A DNA stretch of 64,000 nt from Desulfobaculum bizertense DSM 18034 (GTDB lineage Bacteria; Desulfobacterota; Desulfovibrionia; Desulfovibrionales; Desulfovibrionaceae). Below, one piece after another: positions 53,524 through 63,728 of this stretch. The notes under the pieces were generated by a model, which was given only the letters and a program-made list of their open reading frames with translations, had not been told where the DNA came from and made no database searches. The stretch's first letter is position 1; each line of letters opens with the position of its first letter. The stretch lies in contig NZ_FUYA01000004.1 of the NCBI RefSeq assembly GCF_900167065.1, positions 205,030-269,029 on the forward strand, read 5' to 3'. The position numbers were made by a program, and so were the translations under genes.

Positions 53524-54585
53524 ATGAAGCGATTTAAGCTCTACAAAAGCAGTGCGCATTGCATCTTAGGTTTTTTCTTTATCCTTACGACGCTCGCCCT
53601 GCTTCCTGTGCAACCTGTCTTTTCCTGCTCTCGCATTGTTTGCGAAACAGGAAATGGAACATACATCACAGGCAGAACTATGGACTGGATCGACCCTAAG
53701 GCCCAAACTTCCCTTTGGATTTTCCCTCGCGGCATGAATCGAACCGGCGGGGATCAGAAGAATGCATTCAAATGGACCTCAAAATACGGCTCCATTGTTG
53801 CCTCATTCTATGACATAGCCAGTGCCGATGGAATGAACGAGAAAGGCCTTGTCGGAAACGTCCTGTATCTCATTGAAACAGACTATGGCGATCCAGCAGG
53901 GAAACCCACAATTAAAGTTGGTGCATGGCTCCAGTACTATCTCGACAACTTCGCCAGCGTAAAAGAAGCCACCAAAGCAATGGTCGACCCCAATTTTGCA
54001 GTTATCGCTCCAGCACTGCCGAATGGGATGGAAGCGGCCGTCCACATCTCTCTTTCAGACCCCACTGGCGACTCTGCCATTTTTGAATTTCTGGAAGGCA
54101 AACTGGTCATTCACCATGGGCCAGAATTTAACGTCATGACAAACTCCCCACCCTACGACCAACAACTGGCGATCAATCACTACTGGGAACAAATTGGAGG
54201 CACCCGCTTCCTGCCTGGGACCATCATGGCCGCAGACCGCTTTGTTCGGCTGAGTTATAACCTGAAAGCATCACCCAAATACAAAGATTCCAAACTTGCT
54301 CTTGCTTCTGTCTTCTCTCAAATACGCGCGATCAGTGTTCCTCTGGGAATGACGGACGAGAGCCGCCCAAACCTTTCCATGACTCTTTGGCGAACTGTGG
54401 CGGATCACGAAAAAAACATTTTCTATTTTGAGACGGCAACCATGCCTGCCATGTGCTGGATTGACCTCAACAAGGTCGATTTCGCCAAAGATCAAAAAGT
54501 CAAAAAAATTGCCATTTCAACAGACACAGATATCTCAGGAGAAGTCTCTGCCCTGTTCAAACCTGCCAAACCTTTCAAATGGTAA
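53524..54585 (+). CDS. exported choloylglycine-hydrolase-family linear amide C-N hydrolase
   Basis: Ntn-hydrolase of the penicillin V acylase/bile salt hydrolase family. The signal peptide (ILGFFFILTTLALLPVQPVFS) would leave Cys35 as the first mature residue (CSRIVCETGNGTYITGRTMDW), which is the catalytic nucleophile in this family. NEKGLVGNVLYL and MTNSPPYDQQLAINHYW are further conserved blocks. 353 residues, 319 mature. An AAGGAGAG site precedes ATG 53524. Periplasmic location suggests action on acyl-homoserine lactones, bile salts or other N-acyl amides; the actual substrate is unknown. Confidence 0.92.
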   Translation: MKRFKLYKSSAHCILGFFFILTTLALLPVQPVFSCSRIVCETGNGTYITGRTMDWIDPKAQTSLWIFPRGMNRTGGDQKNAFKWTSKYGSIVASFYDIASADGMNEKGLVGNVLYLIETDYGDPAGKPTIKVGAWLQYYLDNFASVKEATKAMVDPNFAVIAPALPNGMEAAVHISLSDPTGDSAIFEFLEGKLVIHHGPEFNVMTNSPPYDQQLAINHYWEQIGGTRFLPGTIMAADRFVRLSYNLKASPKYKDSKLALASVFSQIRAISVPLGMTDESRPNLSMTLWRTVADHEKNIFYFETATMPAMCWIDLNKVDFAKDQKVKKIAISTDTDISGEVSALFKPAKPFKW

Positions 54586-54597
54586 GGCCTGCCTCAA

Positions 54598-54639
54598 ACA
54601 CAAACAGCCCGGCCTCACATGAGGTCGGGCTGTTTGTGT
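54598..54639. terminator. terminator hairpin between convergent genes
   Basis: ACACAAACAGCCCGGCCTCA pairs with TGAGGTCGGGCTGTTTGTGT with one mismatch and a 2-base loop. Confidence 0.75.
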
Positions 54640-54659
54640 ACCAAGATCTGGCTTAACCA

Positions 54660-55508
54660 TCAGTCAAGAAACTGCATATTCAACCCAAAATACAGTTGCC
54701 ATTGCGGTTGAAGCTCGCCGTGGTGTATTGCGGAAAACTGTGGCTCAATAAAGAAATTAAAAACAGTCTTCCCTCGCTTGATAACTTGCCCGATGCCAAC
54801 GCCCAAGGGCACATTGTAGTTATCATTTTCGATATTATAGCTCCAAATCGGAGCTGCACGCAGATATGTCCCCCCTCCGAGCTGATAAAATGCGAACGGC
54901 TGTAATGCTCCGATATTTACGTCCGAGCGGTCATCCTCTCCTGCAAAACTATGTTGCCACGTCAAAAGATAGCCATACTGAAATTTTGGCGAATCAGCAT
55001 TAAACAGTACGTTAACAAGTCCTGCAGACCACTTTTCGCTTCCCAGTTTACTTTCCGTTGCTGTGGGCAAAGTTACTTGAGGACCAAAACCAAAACTTAC
55101 TGCGGGATTCCCCGTATCAATGAGGTATGAGGCAAAGACATTTACGTCACCAAGACCACTCTTCACGGTCCCATCATTCCCCACAGGGTATGTATTAAAT
55201 GGCAACGACGCTCTCAGTATCCATTTGGTATCCGCAACAGAGAATGGTTTTGCATACCTCAGCCAAGCCTGATTCCCTTGTTCATCTGAATCTGAAATAT
55301 CTCCAATAAAATAATTTTGAATATTTAGCGCCGTCATATTTGCTAAAGGATTATTCGCCTGCGCGGCTGAATTTTCTGAAGTGGAATTCTCCGCAGCAGC
55401 CACATCACCCTGAGATTCCGCATAAACATGCTGGCAAAAGAAGACAACCACGCTCAGAGCAATCAGTACACTCCGAAGACAACGCACCCTTTCTTCTATA
55501 CAAATCAT
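54660..55508 (-). CDS. outer-membrane beta-barrel protein
   Basis: A 282-residue exported protein. The signal peptide ([20 protein letters not shown]) precedes an Asn/Ser/Ala-rich linker (to about residue 60). Repeated amphipathic strands follow, such as [13 protein letters not shown] and [20 protein letters not shown], ending in [11 protein letters not shown]. The pattern matches hypothetical outer-membrane proteins sometimes labelled transporter or neuromedin U. Function not known. Convergent with the amidase gene. Confidence 0.82.
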   Translation of the reverse strand: MICIEERVRCLRSVLIALSVVVFFCQHVYAESQGDVAAAENSTSENSAAQANNPLANMTALNIQNYFIGDISDSDEQGNQAWLRYAKPFSVADTKWILRASLPFNTYPVGNDGTVKSGLGDVNVFASYLIDTGNPAVSFGFGPQVTLPTATESKLGSEKWSAGLVNVLFNADSPKFQYGYLLTWQHSFAGEDDRSDVNIGALQPFAFYQLGGGTYLRAAPIWSYNIENDNYNVPLGVGIGQVIKRGKTVFNFFIEPQFSAIHHGELQPQWQLYFGLNMQFLD

Positions 55509-55784
55509 ATTTTGCGCTCCTGTTAAATATCCAGAATACTACCATCCCATTCATGCCCGCTCAAGATTCACTGACAAAAACAGGCAAGCATCGTTTCAAT
55601 TTCCCCAAAGACTCAAAGCCTCCCTGCAAACAGGCACAGCACGAGCATCCTGCAAACGCCCGTTTTCACTCTCTGTTTGCTCTTCACTTTTCAGGATGAC
55701 AGCCTGATTCCAAATTGCTAAAAGCATTCACAGAAAAGAGTTTCGACTCATTCGGAACAGACGAGAACCGAGACAATCTCCACC

Positions 55785-56150
55785 ATGAAAAACAGCTTCA
55801 TCATATCCAAAAAACTTATTCTTCTCCTTCTGGCATTGAGCTTCTTGTCAGCAGGAAATGGATATCTTGCAGCCAACAGCAAAACATTTGGTGGCAGCTC
55901 CCAACTTCTCTACTCTTCGCCTGAGTATATCTGTGCTACCGCATGCATTGCGGAAGGACATCAGAGCGCTAAAGTTACACGCCCTGACCCCGAAGACTCT
56001 TTCATCCTCCCACAGCGGACAGTTTCTCTAAACTGCTTTTGGATCGCGCAGTCCCGGCTTCTGGGCCTTCCTGACAGCGTTATCCTCTCCTGCATCCCAG
56101 AAACACTCTCAATCCGCGCCCCTCCGTTTTCCACAACTGAGCATTCCTAA
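55785..56150 (+). CDS. small hypothetical secreted or membrane protein
   Basis: A 121-residue frame with a hydrophobic N-terminus (LILLLLALSFLSAGNGYLAA) that could be a signal peptide and a cysteine-containing remainder (ICATACIAEGHQS). No family recognised and no convincing ribosome-binding site, so it may not be translated. It lies alone between the divergent outer-membrane gene and a small membrane protein. The preceding gap 55509-55784 shows nothing else. Confidence 0.4.
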   Translation: MKNSFIISKKLILLLLALSFLSAGNGYLAANSKTFGGSSQLLYSSPEYICATACIAEGHQSAKVTRPDPEDSFILPQRTVSLNCFWIAQSRLLGLPDSVILSCIPETLSIRAPPFSTTEHS

Positions 56151-56227
56151 AAGAAACAGATACCTGTCGAGGCATCCTTTGCCTCTGATATTTGCTTACT
56201 CGTTGTAAAAACAGAGGGTCTTATCCT

Positions 56228-56392
56228 ATGCAAAATTCCACATCCCCTAGGGAAGAAAAAGACACAGCAAACACAGTCACAAGCGATTACACTCCAAAAG
56301 AATACACGTTCAGGGAGCAGCTTGTGTTTGGAGCAAAAATTGCTGCTGGCGCAGCGCTCTTCTTCTTATTCATCTGGTTCTACGAATCATAG
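56228..56392 (+). CDS. small single-span membrane protein
   Basis: A 54-residue protein with a polar N-terminus and one C-terminal helix (IAAGAALFFLFIWFYES). AGAGGG lies upstream of ATG 56228 and a strong terminator follows, both supporting a real gene. No named family was recognised; similar small tail-anchored proteins occur in Desulfovibrio, but this is from general impression only. Confidence 0.6.
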   Translation: MQNSTSPREEKDTANTVTSDYTPKEYTFREQLVFGAKIAAGAALFFLFIWFYES

Positions 56393-56407
56393 CATGAAGC
56401 AATAAAC

Positions 56408-56448
56408 AAAAGCCCCTTTGTGAGACAGCCTCTTGCAAAGGGGCTTTT
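56408..56448 (+). terminator. terminator after the small membrane protein
   Basis: AAAAGCCCCTTTG and CAAAGGGGCTTTT, 13 bp perfect. Confidence 0.88.
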
Positions 56449-56556
56449 CCCATCCCCCCAGCAGTGTCTTTCCTTCTTTTCCTAGCAAACTCATCTGCTC
56501 ATTGATTCCTTACGGCAAAACAGCTAGAGCAGTGGGCATTAACTTATGAGGTTTTT

Positions 56557-57123
56557 ATGAAAATACTGAATATTTATAGCTCACTGAATGGCCCGACAGC
56601 ACGTGTTGCCGCCGAAATTAGTAAGGCCGCAAAAGACATGGGATGCGAGCTGACAGAAGTCCAGATTACAAAAGAAACTGAAGCTCTTGACCTGCTGGAC
56701 TTTGATCTGAGCTTCTTTGGCTCTGGCGTTTACAGCTGGCTTCCGCCCAAGCCCGCTCTGAAGTGGATTGACAAGCAGATGGACGCCGCCAAAACTGCAG
56801 GACTTATTAAGCCTTGCTCGCCCCGCATTCCTGGCAAATTCGTCAGCGTATACACCACCTTTGGCGGTCCTCACACAGGCGTTGCCGAAGCCGTCCCCGC
56901 AGTCAAATACATGGGACAGCTCTTTGACCACCTCGGAATCAGCATTACTGACGAGTGGTACGTGCAAGGCTCCTTCATTCCGGAAAACTTTAGCGCAATG
57001 AACACAGCAGGCCGCATGGGGAACGTCGAAGGTCGCCCCAATGCCGCTGACCTGCGCGCCGCATACGAACGCACCTGCGGCACCATCCTAAACCTCCGCC
57101 CCGTCATAGACGCCCTGCCCTAA
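56557..57123 (+). CDS. flavodoxin-fold FMN protein
   Basis: A 188-residue protein with flavodoxin-like layout: an N-terminal phosphate loop in IYSSLNGPTARVAAEI, a second loop SFFGSGVYSWLPPKPALKWI and TTFGGPHTGVAEAVPA. It is distinct from the classical flavodoxin at 58289. It probably binds FMN and serves as a flavodoxin-like electron carrier or reductase. GAGG precedes ATG 56557. Partner unknown. Confidence 0.85.
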   Translation: MKILNIYSSLNGPTARVAAEISKAAKDMGCELTEVQITKETEALDLLDFDLSFFGSGVYSWLPPKPALKWIDKQMDAAKTAGLIKPCSPRIPGKFVSVYTTFGGPHTGVAEAVPAVKYMGQLFDHLGISITDEWYVQGSFIPENFSAMNTAGRMGNVEGRPNAADLRAAYERTCGTILNLRPVIDALP

Positions 57124-57294
57124 CCCCTCATCATATTTAGAGGTCAGTACATGCTGGCCTCTCCCCGTTCTTCTTCGAGATTTCTTTTTTCTTCATACAT
57201 GATATTGACTTTCAATTTCACACCAGCTACACATCTCTTCACAGGGTGAGACACCCGCCTCACTCGACGATACTGGACAAAAGGGGTCGCTTTT

Positions 57295-58101
57295 ATGTCG
57301 AGTTCTCTTCAGGGCATACCTGAAACACTGCTCATTCCTTTGTGGGCACGCGCAGTAGAGTCTAAAAAGGCACAGCCAATCGTTGTTGACTCAACAGCAG
57401 CAGACATGCTGACGCACATTAATTTTGATTTCTCTGTGTTCGAAAAGGTGTGGCTCTCGCAGCTTGGAGTCGCCGTTAGAACCATGCTTTTGGACAATGC
57501 AGTGAGAAGCTTTGTTCGGGACAACCCCGACTGCGTCGTCGTCAATTTTGGAGCCGGGCTTGATACTCGTTTTCACAGAATAGGTAATGAAGCGATTCGC
57601 CACTGGTATGATCTTGATGTGCAGTCATCCATTGATTTGCGGCGCCAGCTGATTCCAGAAACAGAGCGAAACACATACATCACCTGCTCTGTTTTTGACC
57701 CTGCATGGGAAGAACAGGTCCAGCACAAAGATGCTCCCCTGCTCTTTATCGCCGAAGGCCTGCTTATGTATTTTTCTGAGCATGAGGTCCGAAGCCTGTT
57801 TATGCAGCTCACAGAAAAATTTCCACACAGCGATATTCTTTTTGAAATGCTGGCCCCTTTCATGGTGGGACGCGCAAAGCACCATGACTCCGTCAATAAA
57901 CTCAGCACACAAAGTGAGTTTACGTGGGGAATGGCTCATTCCAAAGACATCGAAAAATGGAGCAAAAAACTTCAGTACGTCGAGGAGTGGAACTATTACG
58001 ACTATTACAAGGCCCGCTGGAAATGGTGGGGGATATTAGCTCGCTTCCCGCTCTGGAAAGCGCAGTTGTCCAACAGGATTGTCCATGTGAAGGTACTCTA
58101 A
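57295..58101 (+). CDS. class I SAM methyltransferase of the LCMT/TcmP family
   Basis: A 268-residue methyltransferase like leucine-carboxyl and TcmP O-methyltransferases. VVNFGAGLDTRFHRIG is the SAM-binding loop, WYDLDVQSSIDLRRQLIP the acidic motif and LLFIAEGLLMYFSEHEVRSL the family signature. Substrate unknown; often a polyketide, small acid or carboxylate. It stands alone, followed by a 15-bp perfect hairpin. Confidence 0.9.
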   Translation: MSSSLQGIPETLLIPLWARAVESKKAQPIVVDSTAADMLTHINFDFSVFEKVWLSQLGVAVRTMLLDNAVRSFVRDNPDCVVVNFGAGLDTRFHRIGNEAIRHWYDLDVQSSIDLRRQLIPETERNTYITCSVFDPAWEEQVQHKDAPLLFIAEGLLMYFSEHEVRSLFMQLTEKFPHSDILFEMLAPFMVGRAKHHDSVNKLSTQSEFTWGMAHSKDIEKWSKKLQYVEEWNYYDYYKARWKWWGILARFPLWKAQLSNRIVHVKVL

Positions 58102-58126
58102 TTCAGGCTCAAGAGTACACCTCGTC

Positions 58127-58165
58127 ATGCTGCGCAATATGCTCATATCTCATATTGCGCAGCAT
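58127..58165. other. 15-bp perfect hairpin downstream of the methyltransferase
   Basis: ATGCTGCGCAATATG and CATATTGCGCAGCAT flank a 9-base loop. There is no T run after it, so it may be a non-canonical terminator or an operator-like dyad. Confidence 0.65.
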
Positions 58166-58273
58166 CACACCTAACCCACTGGTAGCTATGAATATTTTTG
58201 CACACCGTTTGCTCATTCCTCACTGTAGATAAGGCCAAGCGCCTCACCTGCACACATCGAACAGCTAAATTGA

Positions 58274-58729
<456 letters not shown>

Positions 58730-58740
58730 AAGAAACAAAA

Positions 58741-58772
58741 AACCCCCAGCGTATCCCGCTGGGGTTTTTCTC
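58741..58772. terminator. bidirectional terminator between fld and the AraC-type gene
   Basis: CCCCAGCG and CGCTGGGG with T tracts on the right and A tracts on the left. Confidence 0.88.
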
Positions 58773-58802
58773 TTTTTCAACAGCTTTATTCACAATTATT
58801 CC

Positions 58803-59696
58803 TCAGGGCTTTGCACCATCCAGAACAGCGCTGTAGAGCACGGCATCTCGCGGGGCATATCCAAAATGCCGTTTAAACTCCCGGCTAAACTGCGAAGGGC
58901 TTTCGTACCCAACACTTCGGGCTGCAGCCCCTACTCCAGCACCCAGCACAGCAATACTTTTCCGTGCCTTTTCCAAACGAATTTTTTTGACATATTGCAC
59001 AGGAGCCAATGAGGTGACTGCCTTAAAGTGCGAATAAAATGCGCGCTGAGACATGTTGGCAAGCCCTGCAAGCTCCGCAACATCAAGAGGCTTCGCGTAA
59101 TCATCATGAATACGCCGCAACACCCGTGAAATACGAGCATAACTCGTGTCTCCACACGCCGCAGCCGCAAGCTGATGCCCCTGTGCACCTCTCAATAAAT
59201 AATAATGAAGCTCCCGGATAATTCCAGGCCCCAGCACTTCTGCCTGCTCCTGTGTCCGCAACACATCCAAAAGCCTTGCGGTCGCATCGACAATCTCTTC
59301 CGTCAGAGGCTCAAGATACAGCCCGGGAGGCGAAAGCTGCTGTTCGTCAAATCCTGCGACACCCTTCATCTGCGTCAAGAGTTCCTGTATAGTCGTCAGG
59401 TCTATCGAAAGCGTCAGACTCAAAAGAGGCACGCCGTCCTCTGGGCACAGGTCTATTTCAACGGGCACGACCGTAGGAATAACCAACAGATCTTTCTCAC
59501 CATACGTCAGCTCTGCATGCGGCAAATGGCAGACCTTATGTCCCTGTGCGGCAAGGCACATACTCTGGTCATACAAAAGTGGTACGCGAGCGCGGTGCTC
59601 GGAAATCCGCACCAGCGTGACGTTTTTGAGAAACGTCGTATTTGGACCTTCATGTGGCGTCATTTCCGCCAAAGCTGCGACAAGCCGTTTTCGCAT
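58803..59696 (-). CDS. AraC-family regulator, YqhC-like
   Basis: A 297-residue regulator with an N-terminal AraC_N-type cupin-like domain (about 20-160; HAELTYGEKDLLVIPTVVPV, PLLSLTLSIDLTTI) and two C-terminal helix-turn-helix motifs (DVAELAGLANMSQRAFYSHF; AARSVGYESPSQFSREFKRH). It is divergent from a YqhD-like dehydrogenase, as yqhC is from yqhD in E. coli. It probably activates that gene in response to reactive aldehydes. Confidence 0.9.
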   Translation of the reverse strand: MRKRLVAALAEMTPHEGPNTTFLKNVTLVRISEHRARVPLLYDQSMCLAAQGHKVCHLPHAELTYGEKDLLVIPTVVPVEIDLCPEDGVPLLSLTLSIDLTTIQELLTQMKGVAGFDEQQLSPPGLYLEPLTEEIVDATARLLDVLRTQEQAEVLGPGIIRELHYYLLRGAQGHQLAAAACGDTSYARISRVLRRIHDDYAKPLDVAELAGLANMSQRAFYSHFKAVTSLAPVQYVKKIRLEKARKSIAVLGAGVGAAARSVGYESPSQFSREFKRHFGYAPRDAVLYSAVLDGAKP

Positions 59697-59865
59697 GTTT
59701 TCCTCTCACACTCTTTTTTCAGCACGCTACCAAGTCCCAAGAAAAGCGCAAGCGCAGTGACACGCCTGCACAATTAGGCAAATCTTTTGCGAGAATGGCT
59801 CTATCACCACAGGACAAAAGACGTCATAAAGTGTGAAAACAGTCTTTAACCTGAGCGGAGAACTC

Positions 59866-61038
59866 ATGCAAAAATTTACGTTTTTTAACCCAACCCAGAT
59901 TGTCTTTGGCAAAGGACAAATGCAGGAACTTGATGCGCTTGTCCCCAAAAACGCCCGTGTGCTCATCACATACGGGGGCGGGAGTGCCAAGCGGAGCGGA
60001 GTCCTTGACGCTGTCAAAAAAGAACTCATGCAGTCTAACCGCACTGTCTTTGAATTCGGCGGCATTGAGGCAAATCCCAAGTTCCCAACCTTAATGAAGG
60101 CCGTTGAGCTGGCACGAATGGAAGACGTTGACTTCCTGCTTGCTGTCGGCGGCGGCTCAGTTATGGATGGAACCAAATTCATTGCCATCGCCATCCATGC
60201 AGAGCAGTTTATGGGCAAAGAAGAAGAACTTCTGCACTTTGGTTTCTCTACAGTTCCCGTGGAAAACGTCGTCCCACTTGGAACAGTTGTCACCCTGCCA
60301 GCCACAGGCTCAGAGATGAACAATGGCGGCGTCATCAGCAACGGAACAGACAAGCTCACGATCTTCCACCGGGACGCATTCCCTGTTTTCTCCATCCTCG
60401 ACCCCGAGCTGACCTACACTCTGCCCAAAGAGCAGGTAGGAAATGGTATTGTCGATTCCTTTGTGCATGTCATAGAGCAGTACCTGACCTATCCGCAAAA
60501 CGCGCCAGTTCAGGACCGCATTGCTGAAGGACTTTTGCAGACCATCATTGAAGTTGGGCCAACAACACTGGCCAACCCCACAGACTACGATTCTCGCGAA
60601 TCTCTTGTCTGGAGCGCCACCCTCGCCCTAAACGGACTGCTCTCCGCTGGTGTCGTCCCAGACTGGACAAGCCACATGATCGGTCACGAACTCACAGCTC
60701 TTCACCACATTGCCCACGCCCGCTCTCTCGCGGTTCTGCTCCCTGCTGTCATGCGTCAGCGCAAAGACCAAAAACGCGAAAAGCTTCTCCAGTATGGAGA
60801 ACGGGTCTGGAAAATCTGTACAGGAACCGAAGACGAGCGCATCGAACTCGCCATCCAAAAAACCGAAGAATTCTTCCACGAAGTTGGCTTCACAACACGC
60901 CTTTCAGATTATGGCGTCAGCAAAAGCGACATCCCTGCAGTTCTGGAGAATCTCGAAAAGCACAACATGACAGCCCTGTCAGAGCGTGGAGACATCAGCC
61001 TTGATGTTTCCCGCGCCATTCTCGAAGACAGCCTGTAA
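59866..61038 (+). CDS. yqhD: NADPH-dependent iron-type alcohol/aldehyde dehydrogenase, YqhD-like
   Basis: A 390-residue group III alcohol dehydrogenase. FFNPTQIVFGKGQMQELDAL, the cofactor loop LLAVGGGSVMDGTKFIA and TLPATGSEMNNGGVIS match YqhD closely. The metal-binding histidines are in DSFVHVIEQY and SHMIGHELTALHHIAHA. YqhD reduces short aldehydes and lipid-peroxidation products with NADPH. GCGGAG precedes ATG 59866. Divergent from the AraC-type gene. Confidence 0.93.
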   Translation: MQKFTFFNPTQIVFGKGQMQELDALVPKNARVLITYGGGSAKRSGVLDAVKKELMQSNRTVFEFGGIEANPKFPTLMKAVELARMEDVDFLLAVGGGSVMDGTKFIAIAIHAEQFMGKEEELLHFGFSTVPVENVVPLGTVVTLPATGSEMNNGGVISNGTDKLTIFHRDAFPVFSILDPELTYTLPKEQVGNGIVDSFVHVIEQYLTYPQNAPVQDRIAEGLLQTIIEVGPTTLANPTDYDSRESLVWSATLALNGLLSAGVVPDWTSHMIGHELTALHHIAHARSLAVLLPAVMRQRKDQKREKLLQYGERVWKICTGTEDERIELAIQKTEEFFHEVGFTTRLSDYGVSKSDIPAVLENLEKHNMTALSERGDISLDVSRAILEDSL

Positions 61039-61383
61039 TCCACACACCGAGGGGAGAGGCTCATGCCCTCCCCTTTTTCCTCCCGTAAGGCAGCATTTTT
61101 CCACAGCGTTTCACACTGGATATGCACATGGCAAAAATCGCCTTTCCTCACACCCCGCCCTCATAAAAGCACGTCCCCCTCCACAAAACACCACACTGAG
61201 CAGCCTCTGTTTTGTGAGCATTCGCTCACTTTGTTGCACTGTAAAACAGTGTCTTCTTCAACTATTTTTACCTCAGGCACGTCAAAATTCCTTCCATCAC
61301 AACTCCCTTTCTTTGCGGAAAAGCCCTTTCTGTGACTTTTTTTATTTTATTGTCACATTTTCTGCATTTTCACGTTTTTTCCC
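61039..61383. other. intergenic region upstream of the chemoreceptor
   Basis: Part of a 463-base gap, becoming AT-rich towards its end, with no recognisable gene. Long T runs (61339-61380) precede the promoter described next. Confidence 0.5.
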
Positions 61384-61410
61384 TATAATAAAAGGCCTTT
61401 TCGCCGATAT
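61384..61410 (+). promoter_or_regulatory. candidate sigma-28 (FliA) promoter for the chemoreceptor
   Basis: TATA at 61384-61387 (consensus TAAA) and GCCGATAT at 61403-61410 (7 of 8 to GCCGATAA) with a 15-base spacer. Sigma-28 control is typical of chemotaxis genes. Confidence 0.5.
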
Positions 61411-61501
61411 GAATGTTGTAAACACTTCGGTGTTCAAGTATCTTGTCTTTTCCAGATATTGACCTGTTATACTTAAGGATTCATTTTGAACGGAGGGAAT
61501 T

Positions 61502-63667
61502 GTGGGGATCTTTCGCAATTTGAAAACAATGTACAAGATCATGTTGCCTACCGCCGCACTCATAGTCATCGCATTCATTGGGATCGGCTATACAACTATG
61601 CACAAAAGTTCTCGTGCAATTCGCGGCGTTGCAGAGCGTGAGATGTCAGCGCTCGTCGACAAATATGCGAGCAAAATTCAAGCTCACATAGAACTCGGGC
61701 TGAACCAGTCGGCAGCATTGGCTTCTGCGTTTGCAGGTATGCGTGCGCAAGGAAAAACAATGGACAGAGACCTTGCAATGACCCTTGTACGCACTGTTAT
61801 TGAAAGCAATAAAAACTATCAGGGTGGTAGCACATGCTGGGAACCTAACACGTTTGATGGACGTGATAGTGAATTCGTCAATGCGCCGTATCATGATGAA
61901 ACAGGACGTTTTGTTCCATATATTTATCCTGTAGGGAACACAACACGAGTTATAGCTCTTCCTGAATACGACGTACCCGGTGCAGGAGATTATTATCTTG
62001 TTCCCAGGGATACACGTCGACAACACGTTACACCGCCCTACCACTACAAGGTTGATGGACAGCAGTACCTTCTTGCAACGACAGCAACTCCAATCCTTGT
62101 CAACGGAAAAGCCCTTGGCGCGGTCACCCTTGACCTGAACATCCAGAAACTCAACGACCTTATCAAAAGCATTAAGCCCTACGGCACAGGCTATGCTTTC
62201 CTGATGACGAATAAGGGCGTCATCGTAGCACACCCAGACGAAAGTCTAATTTGCAAAAATCTTTTCCAGGTCAGAAGCTCTGACCATTATGAGACACTGC
62301 GGCAGGCAATGGCTAACACCCAGCCTCTCTCAGAAATCCACACTTCTCCATTCACTGGAGAAAAAACTCTTGTCCGCTATATTCCCATTAGTCTTGGGCA
62401 ATCCGGCGAGCACTGGTATATCGGAATCAACGCTCCGCTGGACAAAATTCTTGCGGATGCCACCGAGTTAACAAACTTCATCATGCTCGCAGGCGGCCTG
62501 ACTATTCTTGCCGTTCTGATTGTTATCTTCTTCATCGCCCGAAGCATTTCCAAACCAATGGGTGTCATGGCCGATGCGGCAAAAGAAGTCGCAGACGGAA
62601 ACTATGATGTCCATGTTGACGACTCAAAGTTTGGTGGTGAAATTCGCGACCTGAATAACGCCTTCCAGCTCATGGTTGCAGGTCTTGTGGATAACATCTC
62701 CAAAGCAAAAGAAATGACAAAGCAGGCTGAGGAGCAGACAGACAAGGCACAGATTGCGCTCAAGGACGCAGAAGAAGCCAAAAAGCTGGCAGAAAATGCC
62801 AAACGTGAAGGCATGTTGCAGGCGGCAGAGGACCTGACAGGCATTGTCACTCAGATTTCAAGTGCAACAGAAGAGCTTGAAGCACAGATTCATGAGTCCA
62901 ACAAGGGTTCCGAGGTTCAAAAGGACCGCACAGCAGAAGCTGCAACAGCTGTTGAACAAATGAATGCCAGTGTCTTGGAAATCGCCCGAAGCGCAAGCCA
63001 CGCCGCAAACTCCGCAGAGCAGGCCAAGTCGCAGGCCAAAGATGGCGGAAGCATCGTGCGAAATGTCGTTTCCAACATTTCAGAAATTCACGCGATGGCA
63101 GGCAAAATGGAAACAGGCCTCAACGAACTTGGTACTCAGGCTCAGGACATTGGTCAGGTCATGAATGTCATTACCGACATTGCAGACCAGACCAACCTTC
63201 TTGCACTCAACGCTGCAATTGAAGCTGCCCGCGCTGGTGAAGCGGGACGCGGATTTGCTGTTGTTGCAGATGAAGTCCGAAAGCTTGCCGAAAAAACAAT
63301 GACGGCAACCAAGGAAGTCGCCCAGTCTGTCAGCGCAATTCAGAACGGCGCTCAGAAAAATATCGACAACATGGGTCAGACGGCAAACGAAGTTTCCAAG
63401 AGTACAGGACTTGCAAAAGAAGCGGGTGAGGCTCTTGAAAAAATCGTAACCATTGTGGATTCCACAGCAGATCAGGTTATGGCTATTGCCACGGCCTCGG
63501 AAGAGCAGTCCGCCGCAAGCGAACAAATCAACAAGAGCACAGAGGAAGTCAACCTTATTGCAGGTGACAATGCACAGGCAATGGAAGAATCTTCCCGCGC
63601 AGTGACAGAGCTTGCAAACCTGACCGAGCAGCTCACGTCTATTATTCAGCAACTTCGTAACGCATAG
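61502..63667 (+). CDS. methyl-accepting chemotaxis protein with double-Cache sensor
   Basis: A 721-residue chemoreceptor. Transmembrane helices are at about 13-30 and 325-347. The periplasmic part (about 35-320) is dCache-like, with [20 protein letters not shown] and [15 protein letters not shown] domain (about 348-400) and the MCP signalling domain follow, containing [20 protein letters not shown] and [14 protein letters not shown]. Ligand unknown; such Cache domains commonly bind amino acids or carboxylates. GGAGGG precedes the GTG start. A sigma-28-like promoter lies upstream. Confidence 0.93.
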   Translation: MGIFRNLKTMYKIMLPTAALIVIAFIGIGYTTMHKSSRAIRGVAEREMSALVDKYASKIQAHIELGLNQSAALASAFAGMRAQGKTMDRDLAMTLVRTVIESNKNYQGGSTCWEPNTFDGRDSEFVNAPYHDETGRFVPYIYPVGNTTRVIALPEYDVPGAGDYYLVPRDTRRQHVTPPYHYKVDGQQYLLATTATPILVNGKALGAVTLDLNIQKLNDLIKSIKPYGTGYAFLMTNKGVIVAHPDESLICKNLFQVRSSDHYETLRQAMANTQPLSEIHTSPFTGEKTLVRYIPISLGQSGEHWYIGINAPLDKILADATELTNFIMLAGGLTILAVLIVIFFIARSISKPMGVMADAAKEVADGNYDVHVDDSKFGGEIRDLNNAFQLMVAGLVDNISKAKEMTKQAEEQTDKAQIALKDAEEAKKLAENAKREGMLQAAEDLTGIVTQISSATEELEAQIHESNKGSEVQKDRTAEAATAVEQMNASVLEIARSASHAANSAEQAKSQAKDGGSIVRNVVSNISEIHAMAGKMETGLNELGTQAQDIGQVMNVITDIADQTNLLALNAAIEAARAGEAGRGFAVVADEVRKLAEKTMTATKEVAQSVSAIQNGAQKNIDNMGQTANEVSKSTGLAKEAGEALEKIVTIVDSTADQVMAIATASEEQSAASEQINKSTEEVNLIAGDNAQAMEESSRAVTELANLTEQLTSIIQQLRNA

Positions 63668-63684
63668 CGTTTCACTACAAACAC

Positions 63685-63717
63685 AAAGGCCCCAGCATTT
63701 GCCGGGGCCTTTTTTTG
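63685..63717 (+). terminator. terminator after the chemoreceptor
   Basis: AAAGGCCCC-AGC, ATTT loop, GCC-GGGGCCTTT with T run; one mismatch. Confidence 0.88.
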
Positions 63718-63728
63718 TTATCTTTCAA

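Noticed and set aside
53274-53525. 83-codon minus-strand frame between the nucleotidyltransferase and amidase genes
   Set aside because: It covers the terminator hairpin, has no family resemblance and ends inside the amidase ribosome-binding region.
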